DNA from: Siphonodentalium dalli
Taxonomy: Eukaryota > Mollusca > Scaphopoda > Gadilida > Siphonodentaliidae
Reading direction: 5' to 3'
Length of the DNA stretch: 64,000 nt
Assembly (NCBI GenBank): GCA_032622095.1
Contig: CP136065.1
Span: 115,859,195 to 115,923,194 of the forward strand
The notes below the pieces were generated by a model, which worked only from the letters and a program-made list of their open reading frames with translations, was not told where the DNA came from and did not search any database. Shown one piece after another: positions 23,237 through 34,502 of this stretch (positions are counted from its first letter, which is position 1; each line of letters opens with the position of its first letter). Position numbers and translations under genes: made by a program.

Positions 23237-24127
23237 AACCCTGAAAATTTAACCATTTCGCTAGGATCGTTGCGAGAGTCGCTTCTGTGTTTTATCTCTG
23301 AATCTTAAGGCCTGCTCAGGCTCCTCCCCTTTGACCAATCGTCCTGGGGGGGGCATAATAACCGTGTTTCTCATAGGTTTGCTACGGTCCCCTCATTTTA
23401 TGTGCAAAATGGTTTTATATGACTTGCTTCACATGTGCAATCATCTGAGTATTTTATCACACAAAAATCTTTACCAGAGATATGGCCCTTTTTAAACTAA
23501 GAATTATCCAGATTATAACCCAAGTAACTTACAATTAATGAATACCTGCTTCTCTGTGAGCAAGATAAAAGACAATATAGTTTATTGCTTTGAGAGTTAT
23601 TTATAGCCCTCATATGTTAGGTCTGTATAAGAGACACAGTGAATTATTGGATAAATTGATTTAGCTATCTTTTTAACCACAACTTAGCCAGGTGAATTTA
23701 TTTAACTAGACCAATGGAGCTCTCTAAGTCCTTGGATGATGGGACTACATTGGATCAAACAGGGCAGAGATAGGTGATTTAACCCCTTTTACCCATTCCA
23801 TGTCTTTTAACCTTTTCCATTAAATAAATAATTATATTATTTTGATATCTCACATGGCAATTTGCAACAACATGAATAGAACTGCTCACACTATGATAGT
23901 GGTGACAGGCTCTAGAGTTTAGATGTTATATTAACCCTTCTATATTGACTCATACATTCCAATAATTTGTGTTATTACTGGTTATTATGTACATTTGTCA
24001 TATACTACTTTAGATCATAACAGTATACTCTATAATTCAACATTAAAAGATTATGATTCTGATCTTAACAATTTACTATCGCCAATGGATGGGTTAAACA
24101 TCTGCCGATCGTGATCGGCCTCTCGTT
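23237..24127 (+). repeat. Degraded family-D element with intact 3' tail
   Basis: Monomer remnants ('ccagagatatggcccttttt' near 23475) lead to the tail 'tactatcgccaatggatggg'. The hairpin GCCGATCGTGATCGGC at 24104-24119 and CTCTCGTT follow. The same tail ends the D copies at 35248-35271 and, inverted, at 60501. The head is missing. Confidence 0.6.
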
Positions 24128-24177
24128 CTTGATAGTATTTATCAAATGTATTGTTTTACCATTGTTTTATTTTCCAG

Positions 24178-24403
24178 GATAAAGTCTTAATTGACTTAGT
24201 AATAAATGCTGACGCCACAAAGCCACCTCTATCATTGCTAATTTTGTATGAATTGCTCAGACAGACAGTCAAGATATATGCTACAACATACATACATTCA
24301 TCAATACCATATGTGCCCAAAAAGCTGCTCAACACCTTCAGCAGTAGTGCCTCATCAGTGAGGAAGGAGCATGACATAGCAATATCTCTGGTGTGGACAA
24401 AAG
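24178..24403 (+). CDS. AIMP2: AIMP2 exon 3 (start of GST-like fold)
   Basis: This exon codes for 75 residues plus one base (phase 1 exit), between a TTTTCCAG acceptor and an AAAG|GTGTGT donor. The frame reads DKVLIDLVINADATKPPLSL..., then a helix with LLRQTVKIYA, THSS-like 'YIHSSIPYVPKKLL', and ends ...ISLVWTK. This matches vertebrate AIMP2 exon 3 throughout, including the I-D-I-VINA, PPLSLL, HSS-P and L-W blocks. In the family this region begins the thioredoxin-like half of the GST-like domain used to dock on other subunits of the synthetase complex. The exit phase fits the acceptor at 40349. Intact, no frameshift. Confidence 0.92.
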
Positions 24404-24767
24404 GTGTGTAGCATTGAATTTTTATAGGATAGTTCAAACTCGATATAATAAGTACTAGATCTACCCTGAGAATCTGAATACATGCAATGAGATCAGGCTA
24501 ATGATTTAGTAAATTTTCATTGAAACATTTCCCTTCAAACAAATTTAATAAAACTAACACCATCAAATTAGCTCACAATTGACAGAGGGTTGTGGTCCAG
24601 GTGAACGCAGACTCAACTGTAATTTGACAATTCAGTCCAGAGACAGTCTTGGAATAAATCATTATACCCTCCCACCCTGTAATGAAATAGGAGGGGTATA
24701 CTGCAATCAATTTGTCTGTCCATCTGTCCGTGGAAACAACTTTACTTCATTTTTAAGTCAGTTGTTT
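24404..24767 (+). repeat. Start of intron 3 and head of element H
   Basis: The donor GTGTGTAG opens intron 3. At about 24662 a hairpin head TTATACCCTCCCACCC...AGGAGGGGTATA begins element H, with 'tgtctgtccatctgtccgtg'. H is broken by the family-A element that starts at 24768, and similar monomer sequence resumes at about 29206. Confidence 0.5.
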
Positions 24768-26034
24768 TTAGCTCAACTTGATAAAGTCAAATTTGAGCTA
24801 TTGCCATGGGTTGGCATCCGTATGTCCATCCACAATTTCCTTTAACACACCATACAGGTCACATCTCTCATCCTATTGTCACCAAACTTCATATGGATCT
24901 TCAGGGTGACCTCTAGATGGGAGCCATCAATGTTTTCTGAAATTTGTTTAAAACTTGGACTTCAATTTGAATCAGCACACCCTGCAGCCCGCATTTATTG
25001 GAGAATTGGTTTGAAAAGTTACAGGCATGTTTAGGATCACCACTTTTAGTTTGATTGTCGAATGCAAAGGACAAATATTTTAACCTCTCATTTCCTATTG
25101 ACCAATCAACCCAATCATATTTTGTCTTATGTTATTAATTTGTTTATCGTTATTACTCTGCTGTAAAAGGCGTTATGACTAACACATTAAACTATTCATT
25201 CACTAGATGAAAGCCATCAAATTTGTCTTTATTTCATTATTAGTTCACATTTGAATCCATCGGCACATCCTGCTGTTGATGTTTATTGGAGAAATTGTTT
25301 GAAAGTTTACAGGCATGTTCAGGATCACTTCTAGATGGGAGCTATAAAATTTGAACAATATTCGATCAAAAGCATGGCCGCCACCAGTGCAGGCCTCAGG
25401 TTAGGGGTTCAGAACAGGGAGACTTCAAGTCTCCCTCCAGGAAATTTAGGGAGACTTCAGGAAATTTAGGGAGACTTCAGGGAGAAATATTCAAAATTTG
25501 CTTTATTTATGACATTAATAAATAAGATAAAACAACAAGATAAAACATATTTTGCAAGTTACAACACAAGTATAGCACCTGCATAGATCGATAATCTGAA
25601 ATTTTAACTAAATTTATAACTTTAATTTTTTTTAAACTGTTGTCAGAGTTGACTTTATCTGAAGAAATTATTAATTATTGACTTCATAACTTTTAATATC
25701 TGAATTGTTATTATAAATTTTGGCCACTGCTGTAATGTGGGTCTGTTAAAATAAACAATAAGGACTAATTAAGGAGGTGTAAAAGCTTTTAATTTTGTTT
25801 CGAACGAGTTTATTGTTGAGTAGCATCATCAGGGCCCTATGCCATCAGTGATGTCTGATGATAATCCGATTAAAGGATTACTATGCTCATGAAACAACAA
25901 AACTCTATCGGAAAGCCACCCCTATTGTGATCACAATAATCCAAGTCCCATAAAAATCGCGTAATAAATAAGCCGAGAAATAACTAAATAATACCGTCAC
26001 CGGTTGTCGGCTATCTCCGTCGCAAAACCTCGCA

Positions 26035-26042
26035 TGACGTCA
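26035..26042. promoter_or_regulatory. CRE-like palindrome within a hairpin
   Basis: TGACGTCA lies between CCTCGC (26027-26032) and GCGAGG (26044-26049), so the CREB/ATF consensus sits inside an inverted repeat. It is 0.4 kb upstream of the THAP remnant within the same transposon. Function inferred only. Confidence 0.3.
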
Positions 26043-26325
26043 AGCGAGGTAAACTAATTAAAAACACGGAATCGGAGTCGGAGGTAATTATGTCTACCTA
26101 TATGACGATGGAAAATCCGGAATAAACATCAGCCTGTGAGCGTGATGGAATCACTGCGGGGAATATCAATAGCATTGTGTACACATGGTTAATTGTCATG
26201 GCTTGGTGAGTTATATTCACTTGTGATTTGTCTTAAGCGCTGTTTGGAAAGTTATTGTTTTGACAAAAAACTATAGAAGGCCGATTGAGCGGGGTAGGTA
26301 ACACTTTCGTGTCAAAAATAAAGCT

Positions 26326-26332
26326 TATAAAA
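26326..26332 (+). promoter_or_regulatory. TATA-like box upstream of THAP remnant
   Basis: TATAAAA lies 109 bp before the THAP start codon at 26441. Spacing permits a transcript starting near 26355-26360. No other core element was verified. Confidence 0.3.
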
Positions 26333-26440
26333 ACACGAGCAGGCATGTGAACTCTATTCAGGTGCGTGTTCACGATGTTGTTTTAATTTTCCGTATATAT
26401 GCCCCGAGTGTCCCGTATTTACAATTATTCATTCGTAACA

Positions 26441-26640
26441 ATGCCATATACATGCAGTGTTTTCGGCTGTGGCCGGTCTAGTGACTCAGTTAGGTATAAT
26501 GCTGTATTCATTTCCAAACGATGTTCGTTTACGTGCCAGTTGGTGGGATTTCTGTGGGGAAACCCGTTGCGCAAAATCAGAAACCGATTACATATACCAA
26601 ATAAAGAGCATTTATTTTGACAATGACAGTCATGGTTACG
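26441..26640 (+). pseudogene. THAP-type zinc-finger remnant, frameshifted
   Basis: From ATG 26441 the frame reads MPYTCSVFGCGRSSDS, the canonical THAP opening (M-P-x-x-C-x(4)-C). After about residue 20 the match continues in the next frame as SFPNDVRLRASWWDFCGE, corresponding to the FP...W...C core of THAP domains, and then IKSIYFDND where C-x-x-H-F is expected. The frame break and the absent C-x2-H pair make a functional finger unlikely. THAP domains bind DNA and occur in P-type transposases and derived host proteins; here it lies inside an 8-bp-TSD transposon, so it is probably the N-terminus of that element's lost transposase. An intron instead of a frameshift cannot be wholly excluded. 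Confidence 0.6.
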
Positions 26641-26676
26641 AATGCATACAATTGCATTTAAAGTGGAGAGTATGTT

Positions 26677-26980
26677 GAATAATTCACGATAACAACTATT
26701 CTAAGTCGAGTCCCAATTTCCTTCACCATGGCTCAATAAGGAGCGTTCCATGTTAAGAGTTTTCCTAATATGGTACGAATAAAAAGAGTTTAATAAAGCG
26801 GAAATTGCTATGACTTGGGAGGATACATAAAGCATGCATATCGGAAGTTCGTGTATATGTATTGACATGTATTGGTGTAATCAGTAAACAATCACGATGA
26901 CAACTGTTCTAAGTCCAGTCCCTTTACCTTGACGCAATAAAGAGCGTTCACTATTACGATATATTGCGAATAAAGAACGC
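26677..26980 (+). repeat. Diverged direct repeat pair inside the 3.6-kb transposon
   Basis: 'cacgataacaactattctaa' near 26683 and 'cacgatgacaactgttctaa' near 26893 begin two related ~90-bp segments. Both continue with 'gtcc/gagtcc', 'ttcacc/ttacc', 'caataa(g/a)gagcgtt' and 'cgaataaa'. The copies are about 210 bp apart. Confidence 0.6.
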
Positions 26981-27833
26981 TTGTATATGTGATTACATAT
27001 TAAACCGGATTATTACCCCTCCTTCAAAACGTGTAGGTTCAACGAACCATGACAAACGTTTATATATTTTATAATCCTATTGTTATGCGTAATTGACACA
27101 TAGAGGTCGAGTTATGACCTGCATATTAAATAGACCGCATCGCTAGAGTGCTAATTTTATAGACCAATAACCATGCATAGACGCAGTGATTTCATCAGTG
27201 ACAGTCGGCAGGATTGTTTGGGGGTAGGGGAAGCAATATTCCGAAATATATATAAACACCATATTGCCCTAATATATACATGATTCATAACCAAGAAAAA
27301 TGAACGTATCATATCATATTGGTAATGAATGACTTGATTATAATTGATTAAATCCGACAGCAATAAACCATTTTTTTTTTTTTTTACCGCGTTACGATAA
27401 ATTAAAGCGAAACGCTCTTTATTGACACGCGACAAATCGCATCTGGAAATTGGAATGTTTACGAGATTATAATTGCCTAATAACTGTGCAAGTCTTCGCA
27501 TATATATGCAATCTTTATATGAATATATACTATATAATATAACTTGGACTATTCCGGTAACGTAAAAATATATATAAACACGAGCATGCACGTGTTTATA
27601 TAGATAAATGCGCGCAAAACTGAATACGGGCATGGCTTTTTAGTAACAACACATCGCGATACATATAATAATAATAATAACACGATAAAGACATTTAATT
27701 ACGAGAACGGCGATGTTTTCGGCAAAGTTTAGCATTCGCAGTGTGATAACCCGACAATCTTCAAAGGCCGCGATCGACTACATGCAAACTTAAAATACTG
27801 CCCTAGCGTACCTATGCGTTGTCGATGGGTTAC

Positions 27834-27903
27834 CACGTGATCGATTACGTGCTATGCTTCTGTTTACATGTGACAATCACGTGATCGGGCAGATGATCAC
27901 GTG
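27834..27903. promoter_or_regulatory. Cluster of three CACGTG E-boxes
   Basis: CACGTG occurs at 27834-27839, 27878-27883 and 27898-27903. The second and third are ATCACGTGA, the palindromic form preferred by MITF/TFE-type bHLH-zip factors (CLEAR-like). They lie inside the 3.6-kb transposon, so they may be transposon regulatory sites rather than host elements. Confidence 0.45.
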
Positions 27904-29203
27904 ACTTCGTCTACAACAAAGTCTTCGGCTAACTTCGGAATTTTTTATAATCGTTATAAAAATAACGAATGGCGGTCGAATATTAGATTATATGCGCCCA
28001 ATGGACATTATATATATATATTATCGGTTTATTTCAGCACCCTATTCCTTTAAAGCAAAAAACTTGACAAGTTTGATAGCTGTGTCAGAAAAAGGTGTTG
28101 ATTACTAGTAATGTGTTCTTAACAGAGACCAGTTGAGCTTATAATATACACCAGCATGTTAATTAAATACCTGCATTGTACCAAAGTAGGCCAACATGCA
28201 ATTAATTTGAACAGACGTATATTGCGCACGTGGCCTGAGCGATAGATTGACAACAATATTATTGTAATTTGCAAACACATAGTTTTGACACAAATTAATC
28301 CTTTTAAATGAGTTTGGATAGTAATAGTTTATTATGTAGATGTTTTATTTAATTAAAAACATTAAAAGTACTTCCAATGCACATTCAAACATCTGTGTTT
28401 AATAAAGCAAACATGTGTTCTTGTTTGTAAACATAATAAATATCCAATTCCAAAAAGTAAAAAAGTTGGATTGGGAAACGGAGTCCGAAACAAAATACTT
28501 TTGTAAAATTGAAAATTCATAGATATGTTTTAGTTTAAATTCAAAGATAGTATTAGTTGTTCACATTGGCTACTGCATGAGTGGTGGTGACCATGTATGG
28601 CTATACAATTTGCGGTTACAAAATGACCGACGGAACAAAGTAAGGTCTAAATTCCAGTCTCCTTAAAACGAACCAGTAGCTCATCATAAACTTCGTTGGT
28701 CAGAGCAATTTGCCATTTCCAAAAGCACACAACCTGATTAGAATATGTGGATAGGGTACACCATGTATAATTGATAAATAAAATGCCTCGTTGGCACAGT
28801 TAAGTCGATCTAGATATATTATTTTTTTTGCAAAACGAGTCAGATTTTCACTGGTAAAATTACAGTAAATCCTAAGCTAGTTTTGTCAAATTTTGAAGGC
28901 GACTTCGTTTTCGCCTTGCGGACATCCGAGGGCGACTTCGCCAGCCCAAGGGCGAGAATTTCGCCCGAGTCGCCTCCTAGCTTGGGGCCTGCACCAGCGG
29001 CCATCTTGCATTTTACTCTTTGCATCACTAAAAACTTCAGCATTCCTACAGCCAACATTTTTCATCCAATTGATCCTAAACTTCATATGGCTCTTCGGGT
29101 TGACCACTGGTATTACTTACACTTTCCGCGTTCCTTATTGCTCTATTTACTGTAATGTATGACATATTCCCATCTCCAGTTGAGCTACAGTGTCATTGAC
29201 ATT

Positions 29204-29728
29204 TCATTGAAACTTGGTACAGATATTTAGGCCAGATACACAAAATATTTCATTCCTTATGGAAATCCTCGTCTTTCATTGGATTTCAAATTTAAATCCA
29301 TCAGCAAACACTGCAGCCCTCATTTATTGGTGAAATGTTTGAAATGAAAACAATTTCGTCCACACAATACAAGCCCTTTTCTGTAACTTTTTACTTTCCT
29401 TTTTCTTTATCATTTGGTACATATGGTCCTTACCCCGAAATACAGATCAGGTTCAAATTTGAGTTTGATCTGGTATATTTTAACAGAGTTATGGCCATTT
29501 AAAATTCAAGTAACTGATAATGTAATCAATGCCTGCACTGTGACTGAGCTTAGAAGAGAAGAGAACTTTTGGCATAACACAGAGTGTATTATTGGATATT
29601 GAGTTATGTTTCACTGGACACTAGATAGGGATACTGGTAGATAGCATAGCTATAGCAGAGTATGTTGATAAAACCTGTCAAAACTGTGATTGAAACAGGT
29701 TCATGATATTTAATAAGATACTGACTTA
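29204..29728 (+). repeat. H/D-like monomer sequence in intron 3
   Basis: The stretch resumes host-repeat text after the family-A end. It includes 'ttggtgaaatgtttgaaatg' (also at 51120) and 'acagagttatggccattt' (also at 51830). No gene seen. Confidence 0.45.
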
Positions 29729-30760
29729 TTATACCCCCTTTTTAAAAAAAAAGGGGGGTTATACTGTTTTGCACCTGTCCGTACGTCCGTCCGATGTCTG
29801 ATGTCTGTTCATGTCATAACTTGAACAGTAGTGCTCGGATCTCAATGAAATTTTTATGGCTGTTCATTACTATGAGGGCATTCAATAGAGGGTTACATCG
29901 TTTTGTTCGGATTTTCCATTCTAGAGTTATTCATCTTTGTTTATCTTGAAATGTTGGATTTTTGGTCTGTCTGGTGTCTGTTCATGTCATAACTTCAACA
30001 GTTGTGCTGGGATCTCAATGAAATTTGGTATGGATGTTCACTACTATGAGGACATTAAAAAGAGGGTTCCATCGTTTTGTTCGGATTTTCCATTCTGGAG
30101 TTATTCATCTTTGTTTATCTGGAAATGTTGGCTTTTTGGTCCGTCTGGTGTCTGTTCATGTCGTAACTTCAACAGTTGTACTGGGATCTCAATGAAATTT
30201 GGTCTGGATGTTCACTACTATGAGGACATTAAAAAGAGGGTTCCATTGTTTTGTTCGGATTTTCCATTCTAGAGTTATACATCTTTGTTTATCTGGAAAT
30301 GTTGGCTTTTTGGTCCGTCTGGTGTCTCTTCATGTCGTAACTTCAACAGTTGTGCTGGGATCTCAATGAAATTTGGTATGGATATTCACTACTATGAGGA
30401 CATTCAATAGAGGGTTCCATTGTTCTGTTCTGCTTTTCCATTCTAGAGTTATTCATCTTTGTTTATCTGGAAATGTTGGTTGTTTGGTCCATCCAATGTC
30501 TGTTCAGCTCATAACTTGAACAGTAATGCTCGGATCTCAATGAAATTTTGTATGGATGTTCACCACTATGAGGACATTTAATGGCACATTCAAATGTTTG
30601 TTTTGTTTTTATTGTTCTATAGTTACTCATCTTTGTTTATATGAAAATGCTGCTGTTTGGGTCCATCTGTCTGAGTATAGCCCTCATAAGTTACAGATAT
30701 GCCCAAACGAGGCGGTATGCCAAGAGGGGGTATGCACCAGACGACAGTCCATCTCTTGTT
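29729..30760 (+). mobile_element. Element F with 174-bp monomers, apparently complete
   Basis: The head TTATACCCCCTTTTT pairs with the following A/G run, GGGGGGTTATA. Then come 'gtccgtacgtccgtccg' and five monomers starting 29804, 29977, 30151, 30325 and 30499 (period 173-174). Each contains 'ctgggatctcaatgaaattt' and 'agagttattcatctttgttt' variants. The tail is 'gacagtccatctcttgtt'. Small ORFs in the monomers are not maintained. A solo tail of this family is at 57545-57642. Confidence 0.7.
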
Positions 30761-31676
30761 GTATATATGGGTTTCTAAATCCAATGACATGCTTTTTATG
30801 GACTTTTTGTGTTTATCAGTTCATTAGTTTGGGTAAGATTAACCCCATTCTATCCGATTCATAACTCAAATATTTCCCTTGATTATGTTTATAGCTCTTG
30901 GCATAGTTTATGATAACACACCCCTAACCTGAATAGTGAGGTTCATTTGCTTAAAAATATTAACATCCTCCACCAATCCTGTTGACACAATGTGATAACT
31001 AAATATTTTTCACACGGTCACTATATAAATAATTGCATCCATGTTAATGATGATACATTCTTCACCTGTATAGATTTTGGTAAATATTAACCCTAACTTT
31101 AATTATATTTCCGCTGTTTACATACATTATATCTTTCCAATGATTAGCTTAGAAGAAAATTAACCCACCCCATTCCATAGTCATACAGTATGCTATCCAA
31201 TGTAATGAATCTAATATTTTCAATCTGACCAATCTCATATCCTACCTCCAGCTATCTGAAAATTCTGCATTAAAACATTTTATATCCAATCATTATCAAT
31301 CATTTTATATCCAGGTCCATACATCCCTCACTTGTATAGTTGTTCAGGTATTGATTGGTTTTTGAATGGGAAATCTTAACCATTTTCTCCCATCAAAATG
31401 ATCCCATGAATTTTTAATATGCAGCTAACACAAAACTTAATAAAAAAATATAACAATAATAAAAAAAACATAATATGTTATGTCTCACATTCCAATGTAA
31501 TCAGCTGTTGTAATAAGCAAATAAATGGAGTTGCTATGATGTTTATCTACTTAATGTCTTAACTATTTTGTCTTTAACTGCTATGGTGCTTCTCTCTGAC
31601 TATGGATTGAGCTTAATTAGCTTTATCACTCTATAAGACATATCTGTGTTGGAGTGACCTAATAGGTTGAAATCAA
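30761..31676 (+). repeat. Degenerate family-D monomers, 5' of the LINE
   Basis: The stretch repeats text like 'gtataga/gtttttggta', 'cattctatccgattcataac' and 'aatatttttcac' seen at 51280-51760. The D tail reappears on the far side of the LINE at 35248-35271, so the LINE probably landed in a D element. Confidence 0.45.
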
Positions 31677-32657
31677 ATGCCACATCCATGTTCCTATAGT
31701 GTTTATGTGAGCAAGGTGCCCAATAAGTCTGATTCCACTTGTGACCTTAATAGTGGTGATGGTGACGATGCCAGAGGTGGTGTTGGTATTTATATTAAGG
31801 AAAATCTTCAATATAAACCCAGACCAGATTTGACAATATTTATACCACACGTAATAGAAACATTATTTATAGAAATACACCGAGGAGCGAACGATAATTA
31901 TATAATAGGATGTATTTATAGACCGAACACAGCACCAAAGGCCGACTTGGACAAATTTATGTTGAAATTCGATAATATATTAGAAAAATTGAACAATGCC
32001 AAGTCTTACATAATAGGAGAACTCAACATCAACCTCTTAAATTTCGACACGCATCAAAAAACTAACGATTTCATAAACAATGTCTTCACTAGAGGATTTG
32101 TGCCCATGATAACGAAACCTACAAGAATGACTGAGCACTCTGCTACCCTAATTGATCACATCTATACCAACAAAGTACAAGGTGGTCACCAAACAGGGAT
32201 AATTACTTGCGACATCTCCGATCATTTCGGTATATTCCTCTCCGAATCAAACAAACACAAACCCATAAAACCCCCTCATAAAAAAGCCACGTACAGGAAC
32301 TACACCCCAAATAATGTCAACATTTTCAAAAACTTGTTAAAATCATGTAAATTCGACTCAGTTCTCAGTTGTAACTCCCCTAATAAGGCATATGAATTGT
32401 TTTTGGACATATATATGAACGCGCATGATCTAGCATTTCCTCTAATAACACGAAATGTACCAAAAAAATATATAAAGCGCGAACCATGGATGACACCTGG
32501 ACTAATCAAATCCTCTATTACTAAGCAAGAATTATACTCTAATAAACTGAAGGCACCATCAGAAACAAATAAAATCGCCTATTTAAATTATCGTCAATTA
32601 TACAATAAACTAATAAGGAAATGTAAAAATAATTATTATTGCGATAGTCTAGAATAA
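31677..32657 (+). pseudogene. LINE endonuclease domain, 5' truncated
   Basis: The 326-codon open frame shows RGGVGIYIKENL, then IIGELNINLLNFD in the position of the usual GDFN motif, 'TRMTEHSATLIDHIYTN' and CDISDHFGIFL. These are the later motifs of the apurinic-type endonuclease that nicks target DNA. The first catalytic motifs are missing, and the GDFN aspartate appears as glutamate. The final TAA at 32655 is in the same frame as the downstream reverse transcriptase, so it is a premature stop within the original ORF2. Confidence 0.85.
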
Positions 32658-34178
32658 AATAAGAATGATATAAAAAACACATGGAAAATTCTTAAAAATG
32701 CCATCAATAAAAATCTAAAATCATGCAACTACCCTCAGACATTTAATGATAACGATACAGAGCTATCTGACCCAAACATAATAGCCGAAAAATTCAATGA
32801 CTACTTTTCAACAATCGGTCGAAACACCAGCAACTCTATACACACTGAAAATGACGCAAATTTCACTGATTATCTTCGAAATAGGCGAACAAACGAATTT
32901 GAAATCGAACCTACATCGATACAGGAAATAGTATTGACATGTTATACTATGAAAGGGAAAATGAGCAAAGATTACAACGGCATATCGACCGCACTTATGA
33001 AAGAGAGTATCTTCATAATAGCTCCACCACTTAAGCATATATTTAATCTATCGTTTGAACAGGGAATATTCCCAATGAAAATGAAAATTTCCAAAGTAGT
33101 CCCCATTCCTAAAATAAATAACTCTAAGGAAATAACAAACTATCGCCCAATCAGTATCCTGCCATCGTTCTCTAAACTACTTGAAAAAATTATGCAAAAA
33201 CGATTAGTAGATTTTCTAAATGAACATGAAATTTTGTATAAACACCAATATGGATTTAGACCAAATCACTCAACATTTCATCCGATTATGCACCTTTTAG
33301 ACCATCTCGTTAAAAATAATGATAAACCGACACGGGATTCCACCTTAGCTGTATTTATTGATTTATCTAAAGCATTCGATACGATCGACCACGACATACT
33401 GATATCGAAACTTGACCACTATGGCATCAGGGGTGTAGCAATGTCATGGTTCCATAGTTACTTGAATGAGAGGAGGCAATACGTTGAATATAGTGGGAGT
33501 ACTTCTCACCTTATGAATACTTCCTGTGGAGTCCCCCAAGGCTCAATTCTTGGGCCGATTATTTTTTTAATATACGTGAATGATATGGTAAATTCTACAA
33601 CAATGGACATTTTATCGTATGCCGATGACACTACACTATTCACAAGCGGTAAAGATGGCGAACTAGTACAAAGTTATGTCAACAATGAATTAGCCAATGT
33701 ATCCGATTGGTGCTGCTGTAATAAACTATCAATTAATATTAATAAAAGCAATTATATGCTTTTACACCCCCAAAACAATGACAACAAATGGAATACTTTG
33801 ACAATAAAGCTAAATAACATTCAATTGAACCGGATATGGAATCTTGGGCGTGAATCATCGACACGATTTCTAGGTATCCACATTGATGAAAACTTGACAT
33901 TCAAAAAGCACATATCCATAATCTGCTCCAAAATATCACATGCAATCTATTGCATCAATAAGGTGAAAAACTTTTTCCCAAGTAAAGCATTGAAAACATT
34001 GTACTATGCACTGATTCAAAGCCACTTAGTTTATGGTATCCAAATATGGGGTCATGTCCCGGAAGTCAAGAAAATATTCCTATTACAAAAACGAGCATTG
34101 CGTATAATATGCAATAAGAAGTACAGGAGTCACACAGATCCATTCTTTAAAAAAAGAGAAAATCTTGAAAATATATGA
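32658..34178 (+). pseudogene. LINE reverse transcriptase domain
   Basis: The frame is the same as the endonuclease and open from 32658. Motifs in order: NYRPISILPSFSKLLEK, HQYGFRPNHST, FIDLSKAFDTIDHDIL (33354-33401), GVPQGSILGPIIFLIYVNDM (about 33531-33590) and the catalytic YADD at 33618-33629. The thumb-like region ends RALRIICNKKYRSHT. The palm aspartates are present, so the domain itself is undamaged, but the upstream stop and the TGA at 34176 break the ORF. It would prime cDNA synthesis at a nicked target. Confidence 0.92.
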
Positions 34179-34502
34179 CTACACACTCTCAATTCGTCAA
34201 TTTTCATGCATGACTGGTGTTATAATCGCCTGCCCGCGTCTTTTGGAATGATGTACAACAAACGAGCAAAATCAACACCTAGACACCCGAATCCCGTACT
34301 ATTAGAACTACCCAGAACTGACTGGTCAGGAAAACTACCACACCACGCCTTCCCCACAACATGGAACAATATGGAAAAAGATTATACATCTTGCCAAAGC
34401 AGGCACACACTGAAGAAGCGCTTACAGATAGCCATGCTGAGAAATTACCCAGAAAATGTACGATGTAAAAACAAAGGATGTCCCGACTGTGCTTTTAAAT
34501 AA
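34179..34502 (+). pseudogene. LINE ORF2 C-terminal region after a local frame disturbance
   Basis: Another frame across 34150-34205 reads ILKIYDYTLSIRQF, the expected link between the RT thumb and the C-terminus. The original frame resumes at 34206 with MHDWCYNRLPASF and continues to RCKNKGCPDCAFK before the stop. Two compensating small indels near 34160 and 34200 are the simplest explanation. The Cys-rich end is probably the native C-terminus. Confidence 0.6.

Larger units (their letters stand above)
25390..28991. mobile_element. 3.6-kb hAT- or P-like transposon with 8-bp TSD and THAP remnant
   Basis: The termini CAGGCCTCAGGTTAGG and inverse CAGGCCCCAAGCTAGG match at 13 of 16 positions. The flanks CACCAGTG (25382-25389) and CACCAGCG (28992-28999) form an 8-bp duplication with one difference. 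Uninterrupted family-A monomers read 'ccgccaccagcagccatctt' across this point, confirming the insertion. Both ends have subterminal hairpins (GGGAGACTTCAAGTCTCCC at about 25426; GGGCGAGAATTTCGCCC at about 28950). A frameshifted THAP-type zinc finger lies at 26441-26640. THAP plus 8-bp TSD suggests a P/THAP9-like element; CAGG...CCTG ends equally fit hAT. No intact transposase. Confidence 0.75.
24768..29203 (+). mobile_element. Family-A element, split by a 3.6-kb transposon
   Basis: The head AGCTCAACTTGATAAAGTC...TTTGAGCTATTGCCATGG is a hairpin. The end is CAGTTGAGCTACAGTGTCATTGAC...TTCATT near 29173-29203. The monomers carry 'gtgacctctagatgggagc' and 'gccatcttgcattttactct'. The element is cut at CACCAGTG (25382-25389) by the 8-bp-TSD element and resumes at 28992 exactly in register with intact monomers. 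Confidence 0.7.

Noticed and set aside
25850-25885. 'attaaaggattact' resembling the TTAA MITE terminus of 267-538
   Set aside because: Similarity stops after about 12 bp and there is no partner terminus.
27157-27633. 158-codon minus-strand ORF within the 3.6-kb transposon
   Set aside because: Longest anonymous ORF in the window, but very AT-rich, rich in Tyr/Ile, crosses a T15-type homopolymer (read as a Lys run) and shows no recognisable domain. Not annotated as a gene.
27713-27790. Short frame MFSAKFSIRSVITRQSSKAA resembling a mitochondrial presequence
   Set aside because: Only 26 codons to a stop, no supported splice donor in frame and no downstream domain; likely chance.
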